Shown here one piece after another: positions 17,414-25,389 of a DNA stretch of 64,000 nt. The DNA comes from Winogradskyella sp. J14-2. Its GTDB lineage: Bacteria; Bacteroidota; Bacteroidia; Flavobacteriales; Flavobacteriaceae. The notes below the pieces were generated by a model, which saw nothing but the letters and a program-made list of their open reading frames with translations, did not search any database and was not told the origin of the DNA. How positions within the stretch are numbered: position 1 is the first letter of the stretch; each line of letters opens with the position of its first letter. A program made the translations under genes and the position numbers. The stretch spans positions 3,180,501 through 3,244,500 of the forward strand of contig NZ_CP019388.1 of the NCBI RefSeq assembly GCF_001971725.1, in the 5' to 3' direction.

Positions 17414-19484
17414 TTCAGCTAAAAAAATATTAATTTTTTTATGTGGACTATATGTTTTGGCGTGCAATACAAATAATACAGACAAATCGCAAAACTATAT
17501 TTCCTATGTAGATTTGGTTAACAAGTTAACCGATTTAAGACAATTGGCAAAGCTTCCAGAAAAAGGAGAAAAAAGTGCCATGTGGTCTAGTTATGACAGA
17601 GCTAGTAAAATAGATAGCATTACAGGAGAATTCATCAATTGGGATGCTAATATCGACGGGCTTAGACCTCAATACATTAGAAAAGAAGGTGAATATGAGG
17701 TATTGGCAGAAATGGAAGGTCCGGGAGCCATTGTAAGAATATGGTCTGCAAGCCCAAGAAAAGGTAAAGTGAAGATTTATATAGATGGAAATGACACACC
17801 GATAATTGACGAATCGTTCATAGACTATTTTAAGCCAAGTGTACCTGCGTTTAGTTACAGTGGCTTGGTCTATGAAACCAATGCTAAGGGTTTCAACAAT
17901 TATGTGTCTATATCTTATAATAAAAGTTGCAAAATAGTCGCTGAACTCGGTTGGGGACAATATTACCAATTTAACTATATCACATTTCCTGATGACGTTG
18001 AGCTCGAGGATTTCAGTCCTGTTCTTAACGAAAGCCAAGTTAATGCGCTTCAAAAAACAGATGATTTTTTCAATAACCATCTGGGAAAATCACCTTATAG
18101 TGATACCGATTTTGAGCGTATTTCCAAGAAGGTTACGTTAAATCCTAAAGACAGGAAGACAGTAGTCAGTTTATCTGGTGCTAAAGCCATAACAGAACTT
18201 TCAATTAAAATAAAAAATAGGGATTCTTCTGAGATAGCAGAGTTACTAAGAAAAACATCCATTGTCATGAAATGGGACGGCAGCAGCGATATATCTGTTT
18301 GGTCACCATTAGGAGATTTCTTTGGGACAGCTCCTGGTTGGAACAACTATAAAACACTACCAATGGGTATGACGGAAGAGCATATGTATTCGTATTGGTA
18401 TATGCCATTTTCAAACGGTGCCGAGATTATTCTAGAAAATGATTATGACAAAGCAGTTGATTTAGAGCTATTGGTTTCTTACGAGACACTCGAAAATGAT
18501 GTTGAGAATTATGGCAGATTTCATGCGAAATGGCACAGAGACTTAGAAACACTTCCAAAAGACCGTTGGCCCGATTGGAAATGGTTAGAAACCCACGGGA
18601 AAGGTCGCTTTGTTGGTGCATATCTATTAGTGTGGAATCCTAAAGGTGGTAGTTACACAAAAGCAACTCCAGGGCACCATTGGTGGGGTGAAGGCGATGA
18701 AAAGTTTTTCGTGGATGGAGAAGAGTTTCCTTCTACTTTTGGTACAGGTACAGAAGATTATTTTGGTTATGCTTGGTGTAATCCTTCTTTTTTTGAGAAA
18801 GCATATCATAGCCAATCCTTGGATAATGATAATATGGGCTATCAACCAATGACAAGATGGCAAATAATAGATAATATACCTTTTCAAAAATCATTTGATG
18901 CCTATTTGGAAAAGTACTTCCCTAATGAATGGCCAACGCAATATGCCACAACGGTATATTGGTATTTAGAACCTGACGGGAAAGATAATTTAGGTAAAGT
19001 GCCTTTAAAAGATAGATATGCTTACGAAACACCTTACGAAGTTTTTAGAAAGGAAAATGTTATCGAGGCAGAACATCTTAAAATCAAATCTAATTCTGGT
19101 GGTTGGGCGTCTACGGACGTTTGGGTAAATGAAAATTTGTACTCTACCACAAGCGGACATAAAATTATGCTATGGTCGTCTGTTAAGAATAAAGATAACA
19201 AACTATCATTGAGTTTTGACTGGCCGAATGATGGTGTTTATGAGGTATATGCTAACGTAGTTAAATTAAAAAATGGAGGTGTATTTGGATTTAGCATCAA
19301 CAACCACACTTTAAAAAATGTAGATTTTAAAACACAAGATTCCTTGAGAACCGAAGTTATACATTTGGGAAGAGTGAAATTAAATTCTGGTGAGCAAAAC
19401 CTCAATATAAGTTTTAAGGGTAACACGTTTAAAGAAGCCAATGGACTTCAAATAGACTACTTAGAATTAAAAAGAATCAATTAA
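17403..19484 (+). CDS. GH172-family (DUF2961) glycoside hydrolase lipoprotein with C-terminal CBM-like domain
   Basis: 693 residues; lipoprotein signal (GLYVLACNTN). The DUF2961 domain is marked by WSSYDRASK near 60, the GPGAIVRIWSASP motif near 105, and the run WWGEGDEKFFVDGEEFPSTF followed by GTGTEDYFGYAW. Glu 430 (GEGDE) and Glu 451 (GTEDY) are 21 residues apart, the same spacing as the two catalytic glutamates recalled for the characterised bifidobacterial GH172 alpha-fructofuranosidase. Residues ~545-693 form a beta-rich module like CBM6/35 (YEVYANVVKLKNGGVFGFSI, then LQIDYLEL). Known GH172 members act on alpha-D-fructofuranosyl or D-arabinofuranosyl linkages, so a furanose side chain is the best guess. 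It overlaps both neighbours (11 bp and 1 bp). Confidence 0.88.
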   Translation: MGNNSAKKILIFLCGLYVLACNTNNTDKSQNYISYVDLVNKLTDLRQLAKLPEKGEKSAMWSSYDRASKIDSITGEFINWDANIDGLRPQYIRKEGEYEVLAEMEGPGAIVRIWSASPRKGKVKIYIDGNDTPIIDESFIDYFKPSVPAFSYSGLVYETNAKGFNNYVSISYNKSCKIVAELGWGQYYQFNYITFPDDVELEDFSPVLNESQVNALQKTDDFFNNHLGKSPYSDTDFERISKKVTLNPKDRKTVVSLSGAKAITELSIKIKNRDSSEIAELLRKTSIVMKWDGSSDISVWSPLGDFFGTAPGWNNYKTLPMGMTEEHMYSYWYMPFSNGAEIILENDYDKAVDLELLVSYETLENDVENYGRFHAKWHRDLETLPKDRWPDWKWLETHGKGRFVGAYLLVWNPKGGSYTKATPGHHWWGEGDEKFFVDGEEFPSTFGTGTEDYFGYAWCNPSFFEKAYHSQSLDNDNMGYQPMTRWQIIDNIPFQKSFDAYLEKYFPNEWPTQYATTVYWYLEPDGKDNLGKVPLKDRYAYETPYEVFRKENVIEAEHLKIKSNSGGWASTDVWVNENLYSTTSGHKIMLWSSVKNKDNKLSLSFDWPNDGVYEVYANVVKLKNGGVFGFSINNHTLKNVDFKTQDSLRTEVIHLGRVKLNSGEQNLNISFKGNTFKEANGLQIDYLELKRIN

Positions 19485-20851
19485 TGTACACTACTAGAAA
19501 AATAACAATCCTAACTTTCATCATTTTAGGTCTTGTATTGTCTTGCAAGAGCGAAAAGAAAGATGTTCCCGAGAGTAATAAGGGACTTTATTCTGATTTG
19601 ACCAATCAAGAGCTTTTGGATACTATTCAATTTCAAACCTTTAATTATTTCTGGGAAGGCGCAGAGCCAAATTCTGGTTTAGCTAGAGAGCGGTTACATA
19701 TGGATGACGTCTATCCTACCTCACCAAAAAATACAGTTACAACTGGCGGAAGCGGCTTTGGGCTTATGGCTATTATTGTTGGTGTTGAACGAGGTTGGAT
19801 TACAAGAAAAGAGGCTCTCGAAAGATATACTAAGGTGGTTGATTTTCTTGAAACAGCAGATCGTTTTCACGGTGCTTGGCCACATTGGATTGATGGGGAA
19901 ACAGGGAAGGTTTACCCTTTCAGCAAAAAGGATAATGGTGGCGATTTAGTTGAAACGGCTTTTTTGATTCAAGGTCTCTTAACAGTTGCTGAATTCTTTA
20001 AAGACGGTAATGAACAAGAAAAAGCGTTGGTAGCAAAGATAGATAAATTATGGCGAGGGGTAGAATGGAACTGGTACACCAAAGGTGGCGAAGATGTGCT
20101 GTACTGGCATTGGTCACCCCAATACCGTTGGGAAATGAATTTTCCTGTAGGTGGTTACAATGAATGTTTAATTATGTATGTGCTTGCTGCAGCTTCGCCG
20201 ACACATTCCGTTTCAAAAGAAGTTTACGAAAATGGTTGGGCAAGAAATGGCGATATCATTTCAGATGAAACATATTATGATGAAGATTTGGTGTTGGATT
20301 ATTATCAACATAGCGATGCACCCATCGGACCATTATTCTGGTCACATTATTCCTACTTAGGGTTGAATCCAAAAGGTTTGTCAGATCAATATGCCGATTA
20401 CTGGAAATTGACTCAAAATCACGCTAAAATTCACTACAAGTATGCGGTAGATAATCCAAAAAAATATAAGGGATATGGTAACAGCCTTTGGGGACTGACT
20501 TCTAGTTATTCTGTAAAAGGCTATAAAGGTCACAGACCAGGAAATGATCTTGGTGTAGTGTCACCTACAGCAGCATTATCATCGTTTCCTTATACACCAG
20601 GAGAAAGTATGAATATGCTAAATAATATCTACAAAAACCATGACAGTTTGGTTGGTAAATATGGTCCTTATGATGCTTTTAGTTTTGAGCATAATTGGTA
20701 CACGCCGAGGTATTTGGCAATCGATCAAGGGCCAATTCCTGTGATGATAGAAAATCATAGAACAGGCTTACTATGGAATTTATTTATGCAAAACAAAGAT
20801 GTTCAAGCGGGTTTAAATAAGCTTGGATTTAAAATTGAAAAAGAAAATTAA
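19484..20851 (+). CDS. GH144-type (Glycoamylase family PF10091) glucanase, lipoprotein, first copy
   Basis: 455 residues; lipoprotein signal (ILGLVLSCKSE). Motifs typical of the PF10091/GH144 (alpha/alpha)6-barrel family are GGSGFGLMAIIVGVERGWI, RFHGAWPHWIDGETG, DNGGDLVETAFLIQGLL, FWSHYSYLGLNP and, near the end, YLAIDQGPIPVMIENHRTG. Characterised GH144 enzymes cleave beta-1,2-glucan, endo or exo. The start codon overlaps the GH172 stop (TAATG). The neighbouring gene is a clear paralogue. The acidic residues of the DNGGDLVE block are conserved in both copies and are candidates for catalysis. Assignment to the family is confident; beta-1,2 specificity is inferred from characterised relatives only. 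Confidence 0.85.
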   Translation: MYTTRKITILTFIILGLVLSCKSEKKDVPESNKGLYSDLTNQELLDTIQFQTFNYFWEGAEPNSGLARERLHMDDVYPTSPKNTVTTGGSGFGLMAIIVGVERGWITRKEALERYTKVVDFLETADRFHGAWPHWIDGETGKVYPFSKKDNGGDLVETAFLIQGLLTVAEFFKDGNEQEKALVAKIDKLWRGVEWNWYTKGGEDVLYWHWSPQYRWEMNFPVGGYNECLIMYVLAAASPTHSVSKEVYENGWARNGDIISDETYYDEDLVLDYYQHSDAPIGPLFWSHYSYLGLNPKGLSDQYADYWKLTQNHAKIHYKYAVDNPKKYKGYGNSLWGLTSSYSVKGYKGHRPGNDLGVVSPTAALSSFPYTPGESMNMLNNIYKNHDSLVGKYGPYDAFSFEHNWYTPRYLAIDQGPIPVMIENHRTGLLWNLFMQNKDVQAGLNKLGFKIEKEN

Positions 20852-20852
20852 G

Positions 20853-22199
20853 ATGAAGACTTTCAGACTATTAATTATTACAGTATTGTTTTTAAACTGC
20901 GGATCAGATAATGGTCCAGGTTATCAAGAACCCTATGATCCAAATGATAATGACCCTTTCATTCCATTATCTGATACAGAAATTATGGATTTAACCCAAC
21001 AAGAAACTTTTAAATATTTCTGGGATTATGCAGGCGCAAATTCTGGTGCGGCAAAAGAGCGTTATCACCCAAATGATCCTAGCAATAGCCAAAATGTTAT
21101 AACTGCTGGCGGTAGTGGATTTGGTTTAATGGCCATAATAGTTGGTATAGAACGTGGTTATATCTCAAGAGCTGAGGGTGTTCAACGATTGCAACAAATA
21201 CTCAACTTTTTTGAAGGTGCTGACCGTTTTCACGGTGCTTGGGCACATTGGATGAATGATGCCACTGGTGCAGTTATACCTTTTAGTACCCAAGACGATG
21301 GTGGTGATATTGTTGAAACTGCATTTTTGGTTCAAGGGTTGATTTGTGTTAAGGAATATTTGAAAGATGGCTCTACTGAAGAACAAGAATTGGCAAACCA
21401 AGCTGATACACTTTGGAAAGGTGTAGAATGGGATTGGTACACAAACGGACAAAACAAGTTGTTATGGCATTGGAGTCCTAACAATGGTTTTGCTATTAAC
21501 CTCGAGTTGAGAGGTTATAATGAAACCCTGTTAGCATTTATTCTAGGCGCAGCATCACCAGATTATCCTATTCCAGCAGAGGCTTATCATCAAGGTTGGG
21601 CGAATAATGGAAATATCGTATCGTCTGCAAATCAATATGGTATTCCTTTAATTTTAGACCATGCTGGTAGCGGAACAGGACCCCTGTTCTGGGCGCATTA
21701 TTCATATTTAGGCTTAGATCCTTCTAACTTAAATGACCAATATGCTAATTATTGGAACTTGAATGTAAATCATACCAATATCAATTACCAATACTGCGTT
21801 AACAATCCTAATGATTATGCAGATTACGGACCAAACTGTTGGGGATTAACAGCAAGTTATACAAGAAATTCAGACGGTTCTGTGGGCTATACGGCTCACG
21901 ATCCACAAAATGACAATGGCACAATTTCTCCTACTGCAGCAGTAAGTTCAATCCCTTACACACCAGAAAAATCTCTGGCGGCAATGCACTATTTCTATGA
22001 AAATGATTTAATGGGACCAGCAGGGTTTTACGATGCATTTAATCCTGAACATAATTGGGTAACAGAACGTTATTTAGCCATAGATCAGGGACCGCAAATT
22101 ATTATGATAGAAAATCATCGTACAGGATTATTATGGAATTTGTTTATGCAAAACGAAGAAGTTCAAAATGGATTGGATGCCTTAGGGTTTACTTATTAA
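20853..22199 (+). CDS. GH144-type (PF10091) glucanase, lipoprotein, second copy
   Basis: The ATG at 20853, one base after the previous stop, is preferred over an ATG 30 bp upstream because it begins a lipoprotein signal (MKTFRLLIITVLFLNCGSD); 448 residues. It shares with the upstream copy GGSGFGLMAIIVGIERGYI, RFHGAWAHWMNDATG, DDGGDIVETAFLVQGL, FWAHYSYLGLDP and IENHRTGLLWNLFMQN. Differences concentrate in an Asp/Pro-rich N-terminal linker and in the region around 240-300, where substrate loops might lie. Two non-identical copies suggest division of labour (for example endo and exo action, or chains with different decorations). Confidence 0.85.
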   Translation: MKTFRLLIITVLFLNCGSDNGPGYQEPYDPNDNDPFIPLSDTEIMDLTQQETFKYFWDYAGANSGAAKERYHPNDPSNSQNVITAGGSGFGLMAIIVGIERGYISRAEGVQRLQQILNFFEGADRFHGAWAHWMNDATGAVIPFSTQDDGGDIVETAFLVQGLICVKEYLKDGSTEEQELANQADTLWKGVEWDWYTNGQNKLLWHWSPNNGFAINLELRGYNETLLAFILGAASPDYPIPAEAYHQGWANNGNIVSSANQYGIPLILDHAGSGTGPLFWAHYSYLGLDPSNLNDQYANYWNLNVNHTNINYQYCVNNPNDYADYGPNCWGLTASYTRNSDGSVGYTAHDPQNDNGTISPTAAVSSIPYTPEKSLAAMHYFYENDLMGPAGFYDAFNPEHNWVTERYLAIDQGPQIIMIENHRTGLLWNLFMQNEEVQNGLDALGFTY

Positions 22200-22209
22200 T
22201 TATTACAGG

Positions 22210-22995
22210 ATGAAGATATTTCAAATAATATTTATTCTATACTCATTAATCACGACTACATTTGTTAGTGCACAAGAGCATATATTTAAAGAAAAATTTC
22301 ATGTAAAAGGTGAAGATACCTTACAGTATCGCATTATGTACCCTGAAAATTTTTCCGAGGAAGAAACATATCCAGTAGTATTATTTCTTCACGGTGCAGG
22401 AGAACGAGGAAACGATAATAAAAAGCAACTTGTACACGGTAGCAAATTATTCACGGATAAAACTAATAGAGATTCATTTCCGGCTATTGTGATTTTTCCG
22501 CAATGCCCTAAAAATGACTATTGGTCTAAAGTAGATGTTGATAGATCAACAAAGCCTATAGGTTTAAAGTTTGAATATGAAACCGGTCCGACAACAGCAA
22601 TGGCCTTGGTACTGGATTTAATGGATGAACTTGCTGAAAAATCGTTTGTAAAAAAAGAGAAGATATATGTTGGTGGTCTGTCTATGGGAGGCATGGGAAC
22701 TTTTGAAATTCTTTCGAGAAGACCAGACATGTTTGCGGCAGCCTTTGCCATCTGCGGTGGTGGTGATCCAGAATCTGTGAAAGAATACGCCAACACTACT
22801 AGTCTCTGGGTTTTTCATGGCGCTAAAGACGATGTGGTTGATCCTCAACTTTCAATAGATATGGTAAGTGGCATTTTAAAATATGGTGGTAAACCAAACT
22901 TTACTTTATATGCAGACGATAATCACAATAGTTGGGACTCTGCTTTTGCAGAACCAGAATTATTAAAATGGCTTTTTTCTAAATCAAAAAAATAA
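22210..22995 (+). CDS. Secreted alpha/beta-hydrolase, probable carbohydrate esterase
   Basis: 261 residues with a cleavable signal peptide (ending TTFVSAQ). The oxyanion region is VVLFLHGAGERGNDNKKQL and the nucleophile elbow is GGLSMGGMG with Ser 158; HGAKDDVVD and the late DDNHNSWD provide the acid and histidine. This resembles predicted phospholipase/carboxylesterase or feruloyl-esterase-like peptidase_S9-type hydrolases common in PULs. In context it probably removes acyl groups so the glycosidases can act. It lies 10 bp after GH144 copy 2 and overlaps the GH3 start by one base. Confidence 0.8.
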   Translation: MKIFQIIFILYSLITTTFVSAQEHIFKEKFHVKGEDTLQYRIMYPENFSEEETYPVVLFLHGAGERGNDNKKQLVHGSKLFTDKTNRDSFPAIVIFPQCPKNDYWSKVDVDRSTKPIGLKFEYETGPTTAMALVLDLMDELAEKSFVKKEKIYVGGLSMGGMGTFEILSRRPDMFAAAFAICGGGDPESVKEYANTTSLWVFHGAKDDVVDPQLSIDMVSGILKYGGKPNFTLYADDNHNSWDSAFAEPELLKWLFSKSKK

Positions 22996-25346
22996 TGAGA
23001 ACTTTCAAAAACACTAACATAAAACCTCTGATAGTTGCTGTTTGTCTACTAACAGCAGTATCTTGCAATAACAAGAATAAAAAAAACACATCCTCTAAAA
23101 CCGATAATCCGTATCAAGAGAAAGTAGATTCCATTATCGGTCTAATGACTTTAGAAGAAAAATTAGGACAATTAAACCTACCGGCAACAGGACCAATTAC
23201 AACAGGATCTTCAAAAAGTACAGATGTTGTTAAAAAAATTGAAGACGGTAAAATAGGCGGCCTATTCAATCTTGGTGACCCTAAAAATATTTACGAAGTA
23301 CAGAAAATCGCTGTCGAAAAAAGTCGACTCGGTATTCCTTTAATTTTTGGGATGGACGTTATTCACGGATTCAAAACTACATTCCCAATTCCATTAGGTT
23401 TATCATGTTCATGGGATATGGAAATGATTGAAAAAACAGCACAAATTGCAGCGTCTGAGGCAAGCGCTAACGGTATCAACTGGACGTTTTCACCAATGGT
23501 CGATATTTCTCGCGATCCGCGTTGGGGAAGAGTTTCCGAAGGTAATGGTGAAGATCCATACTTGGGTAGTGAGATTGCTCGTGCCATGGTTCGTGGTTAT
23601 CAAAAAGACGATTTAACTGCTAATAATACCTTAATGTCTTGCGTAAAACATTTCGCTTTATATGGTGCCCCAGAAGCAGGTAGAGATTATAACACGGTAG
23701 ATATGAGCCGTATAAGAATGTATAATGAATATTTGCCACCTTACAAAGCAGCGGTTGATGAAGGTGTTGGTTCTGTTATGGCATCGTTCAATGAAATTGA
23801 TGGTATTCCAGCGACTGGAAATAAGTGGTTACTAACTGATTTATTGCGAGATGATTGGGGATTCAATGGTTTTGTAGTATCAGATTACACAGGTATTTAC
23901 GAAATGAAGGCACACGGAATGGGTGATGCGTACGCGGTAACCTCTTTGGCTTTAAAAGCAGGATTGGATATGGACATGGCTGGCGATTCGCCAAATATAG
24001 ATGCAGCTTACATTAAGCATTTAGAAGGTGCTTTAGAACAAGGAAAAATAGCGATGGCAGATATTGATACCGCTGTAGCTCGTGTGCTTACTGCAAAGTA
24101 CCAACTAGGTTTATTTGATGATCCTTACAGATATTGTAATGAAGAACGTTCAAAAAATGAAACCTATACACAAAAGAATAGGGATTTTGCACGTCTCGTT
24201 GGTGCTGAGTCTACCGTACTACTTAAAAATGAAAATCAACTATTACCGTTAAAAAAGTCAGGAACAGTAGCCGTTATCGGACCTCTAGCAAAAGCAGGTA
24301 ACAATATGCCTGGTACTTGGAGTGTGTCTTCCGATCATGATAAAGCCATTTCGGTTTGGGACGGTTTACAGCAAACAGTAGGTGAAAATGTTAATTTGTT
24401 GTATGCCAAAGGTAGTAATTTAGATTACGATCTAGAGCTTGAAAAAAGGGCTACAATGTTTGGGAAAACGATCCCGAGAGATGGCAGAACAGACAAACAA
24501 TTATTAGATGAAGCACTTGCAATAGCTAAAAAATCTGATGTAATTGTAGCAACCATTGGCGAGTCTGCGGAGTTTAGCGGTGAAAGTAGTAGTCGTACAG
24601 ATATCGGAATTCCACAAGTACAGAAAGACTTATTACAAGCTTTATTAAAAACAGGAAAACCTGTGGTATTGGTATTGTTTACAGGAAGACCTTTAACTTT
24701 AGTCGAAGAAAATGAAACTGTACCCGCAATTTTAAATGTTTGGTTTCCAGGCAGCGAAGCTGGTTTGTCCATTTCAGATGTGTTGTTCGGTGATGTTAAT
24801 CCTTCAGGGAAGTTAACGGCAACATTCCCAAGAAATGTTGGCCAAGTACCACTTTTTTATAACCATAAAAATACAGGAAGACCACTAGGTAATAAGGAAG
24901 GAAAATTTGAAAAATTCAAAACCAATTATTTAGATGTTCGTAATGAGCCATTATATCCATTTGGTTATGGGTTGAGCTACACAACATTTGATTATTCAAA
25001 CTTCAATCTTGATAAAACTTCTATTGGTATGGGTGGCGAAATCTCTGTTTCGGTAGACGTAACAAATTCTGGCAATTATGATGGTAAAGAAGTCGTTCAG
25101 CTTTACATAAGAGATGTCGTTGGCTCCGTAACAAGACCGGTTAAGGAATTGAAAGGTTTCAAAAAGGTAAGTATTAAAAAAGGGGAAACTAAAACAGTGA
25201 CCTTCAACCTATCAGTAGAAGATTTAAAATTCTACAACTATGATTTAGATTTTGTTGCCGAACCAGGAATATTCCAAGTATTTGTTGGAACAGATTCAAC
25301 AACAGAACTAATGAAAGAATTTGAATTAAAAAATAACAAAGAGTAG
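22995..25346 (+). CDS. GH3 beta-glucosidase-like enzyme, lipoprotein, first copy
   Basis: 783 residues; lipoprotein signal (LLTAVSCNNK). Typical BglX-like three-domain layout: TIM barrel with MTLEEKLGQL and PMVDISRDPRWGR, nucleophile Asp 297 in GFVVSDYTGI, and sandwich domain with GESAEFSGESSSRTD, which supplies the likely acid/base Glu. The C-terminal FnIII-like domain (EVVQLYIRD, then VTRPVKELKGF) follows. GH3 enzymes release terminal beta-glucosyl or xylosyl units; next to two GH144 genes, action on beta-linked gluco-oligosaccharides such as sophorose is the best hypothesis. The start overlaps the preceding esterase stop. Confidence 0.92.
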   Translation: MRTFKNTNIKPLIVAVCLLTAVSCNNKNKKNTSSKTDNPYQEKVDSIIGLMTLEEKLGQLNLPATGPITTGSSKSTDVVKKIEDGKIGGLFNLGDPKNIYEVQKIAVEKSRLGIPLIFGMDVIHGFKTTFPIPLGLSCSWDMEMIEKTAQIAASEASANGINWTFSPMVDISRDPRWGRVSEGNGEDPYLGSEIARAMVRGYQKDDLTANNTLMSCVKHFALYGAPEAGRDYNTVDMSRIRMYNEYLPPYKAAVDEGVGSVMASFNEIDGIPATGNKWLLTDLLRDDWGFNGFVVSDYTGIYEMKAHGMGDAYAVTSLALKAGLDMDMAGDSPNIDAAYIKHLEGALEQGKIAMADIDTAVARVLTAKYQLGLFDDPYRYCNEERSKNETYTQKNRDFARLVGAESTVLLKNENQLLPLKKSGTVAVIGPLAKAGNNMPGTWSVSSDHDKAISVWDGLQQTVGENVNLLYAKGSNLDYDLELEKRATMFGKTIPRDGRTDKQLLDEALAIAKKSDVIVATIGESAEFSGESSSRTDIGIPQVQKDLLQALLKTGKPVVLVLFTGRPLTLVEENETVPAILNVWFPGSEAGLSISDVLFGDVNPSGKLTATFPRNVGQVPLFYNHKNTGRPLGNKEGKFEKFKTNYLDVRNEPLYPFGYGLSYTTFDYSNFNLDKTSIGMGGEISVSVDVTNSGNYDGKEVVQLYIRDVVGSVTRPVKELKGFKKVSIKKGETKTVTFNLSVEDLKFYNYDLDFVAEPGIFQVFVGTDSTTELMKEFELKNNKE

Positions 25347-25350
25347 CCTT

Positions 25351-25376
25351 GTCACTTCGAGCGTAGTCGAGAAGTC
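25351..25376 (+). repeat. Short hairpin repeat, copy E1
   Basis: Fills most of the 43-bp gap between the two GH3 genes. Arms ACTTC and GAAGT pair around the core GAGCGTAGTCGA. It differs from copy E3 (31287-31312) at 3 of 26 positions, two of which are compensatory in the stem. Confidence 0.7.
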
Positions 25377-25389
25377 TAAAAAAATTATA

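Noticed and set aside
17535..18080. 181-residue open frame antisense to the GH172 gene
   Set aside because: It lies wholly inside a well-supported gene, has no family motifs and reads like the reverse complement of coding sequence.
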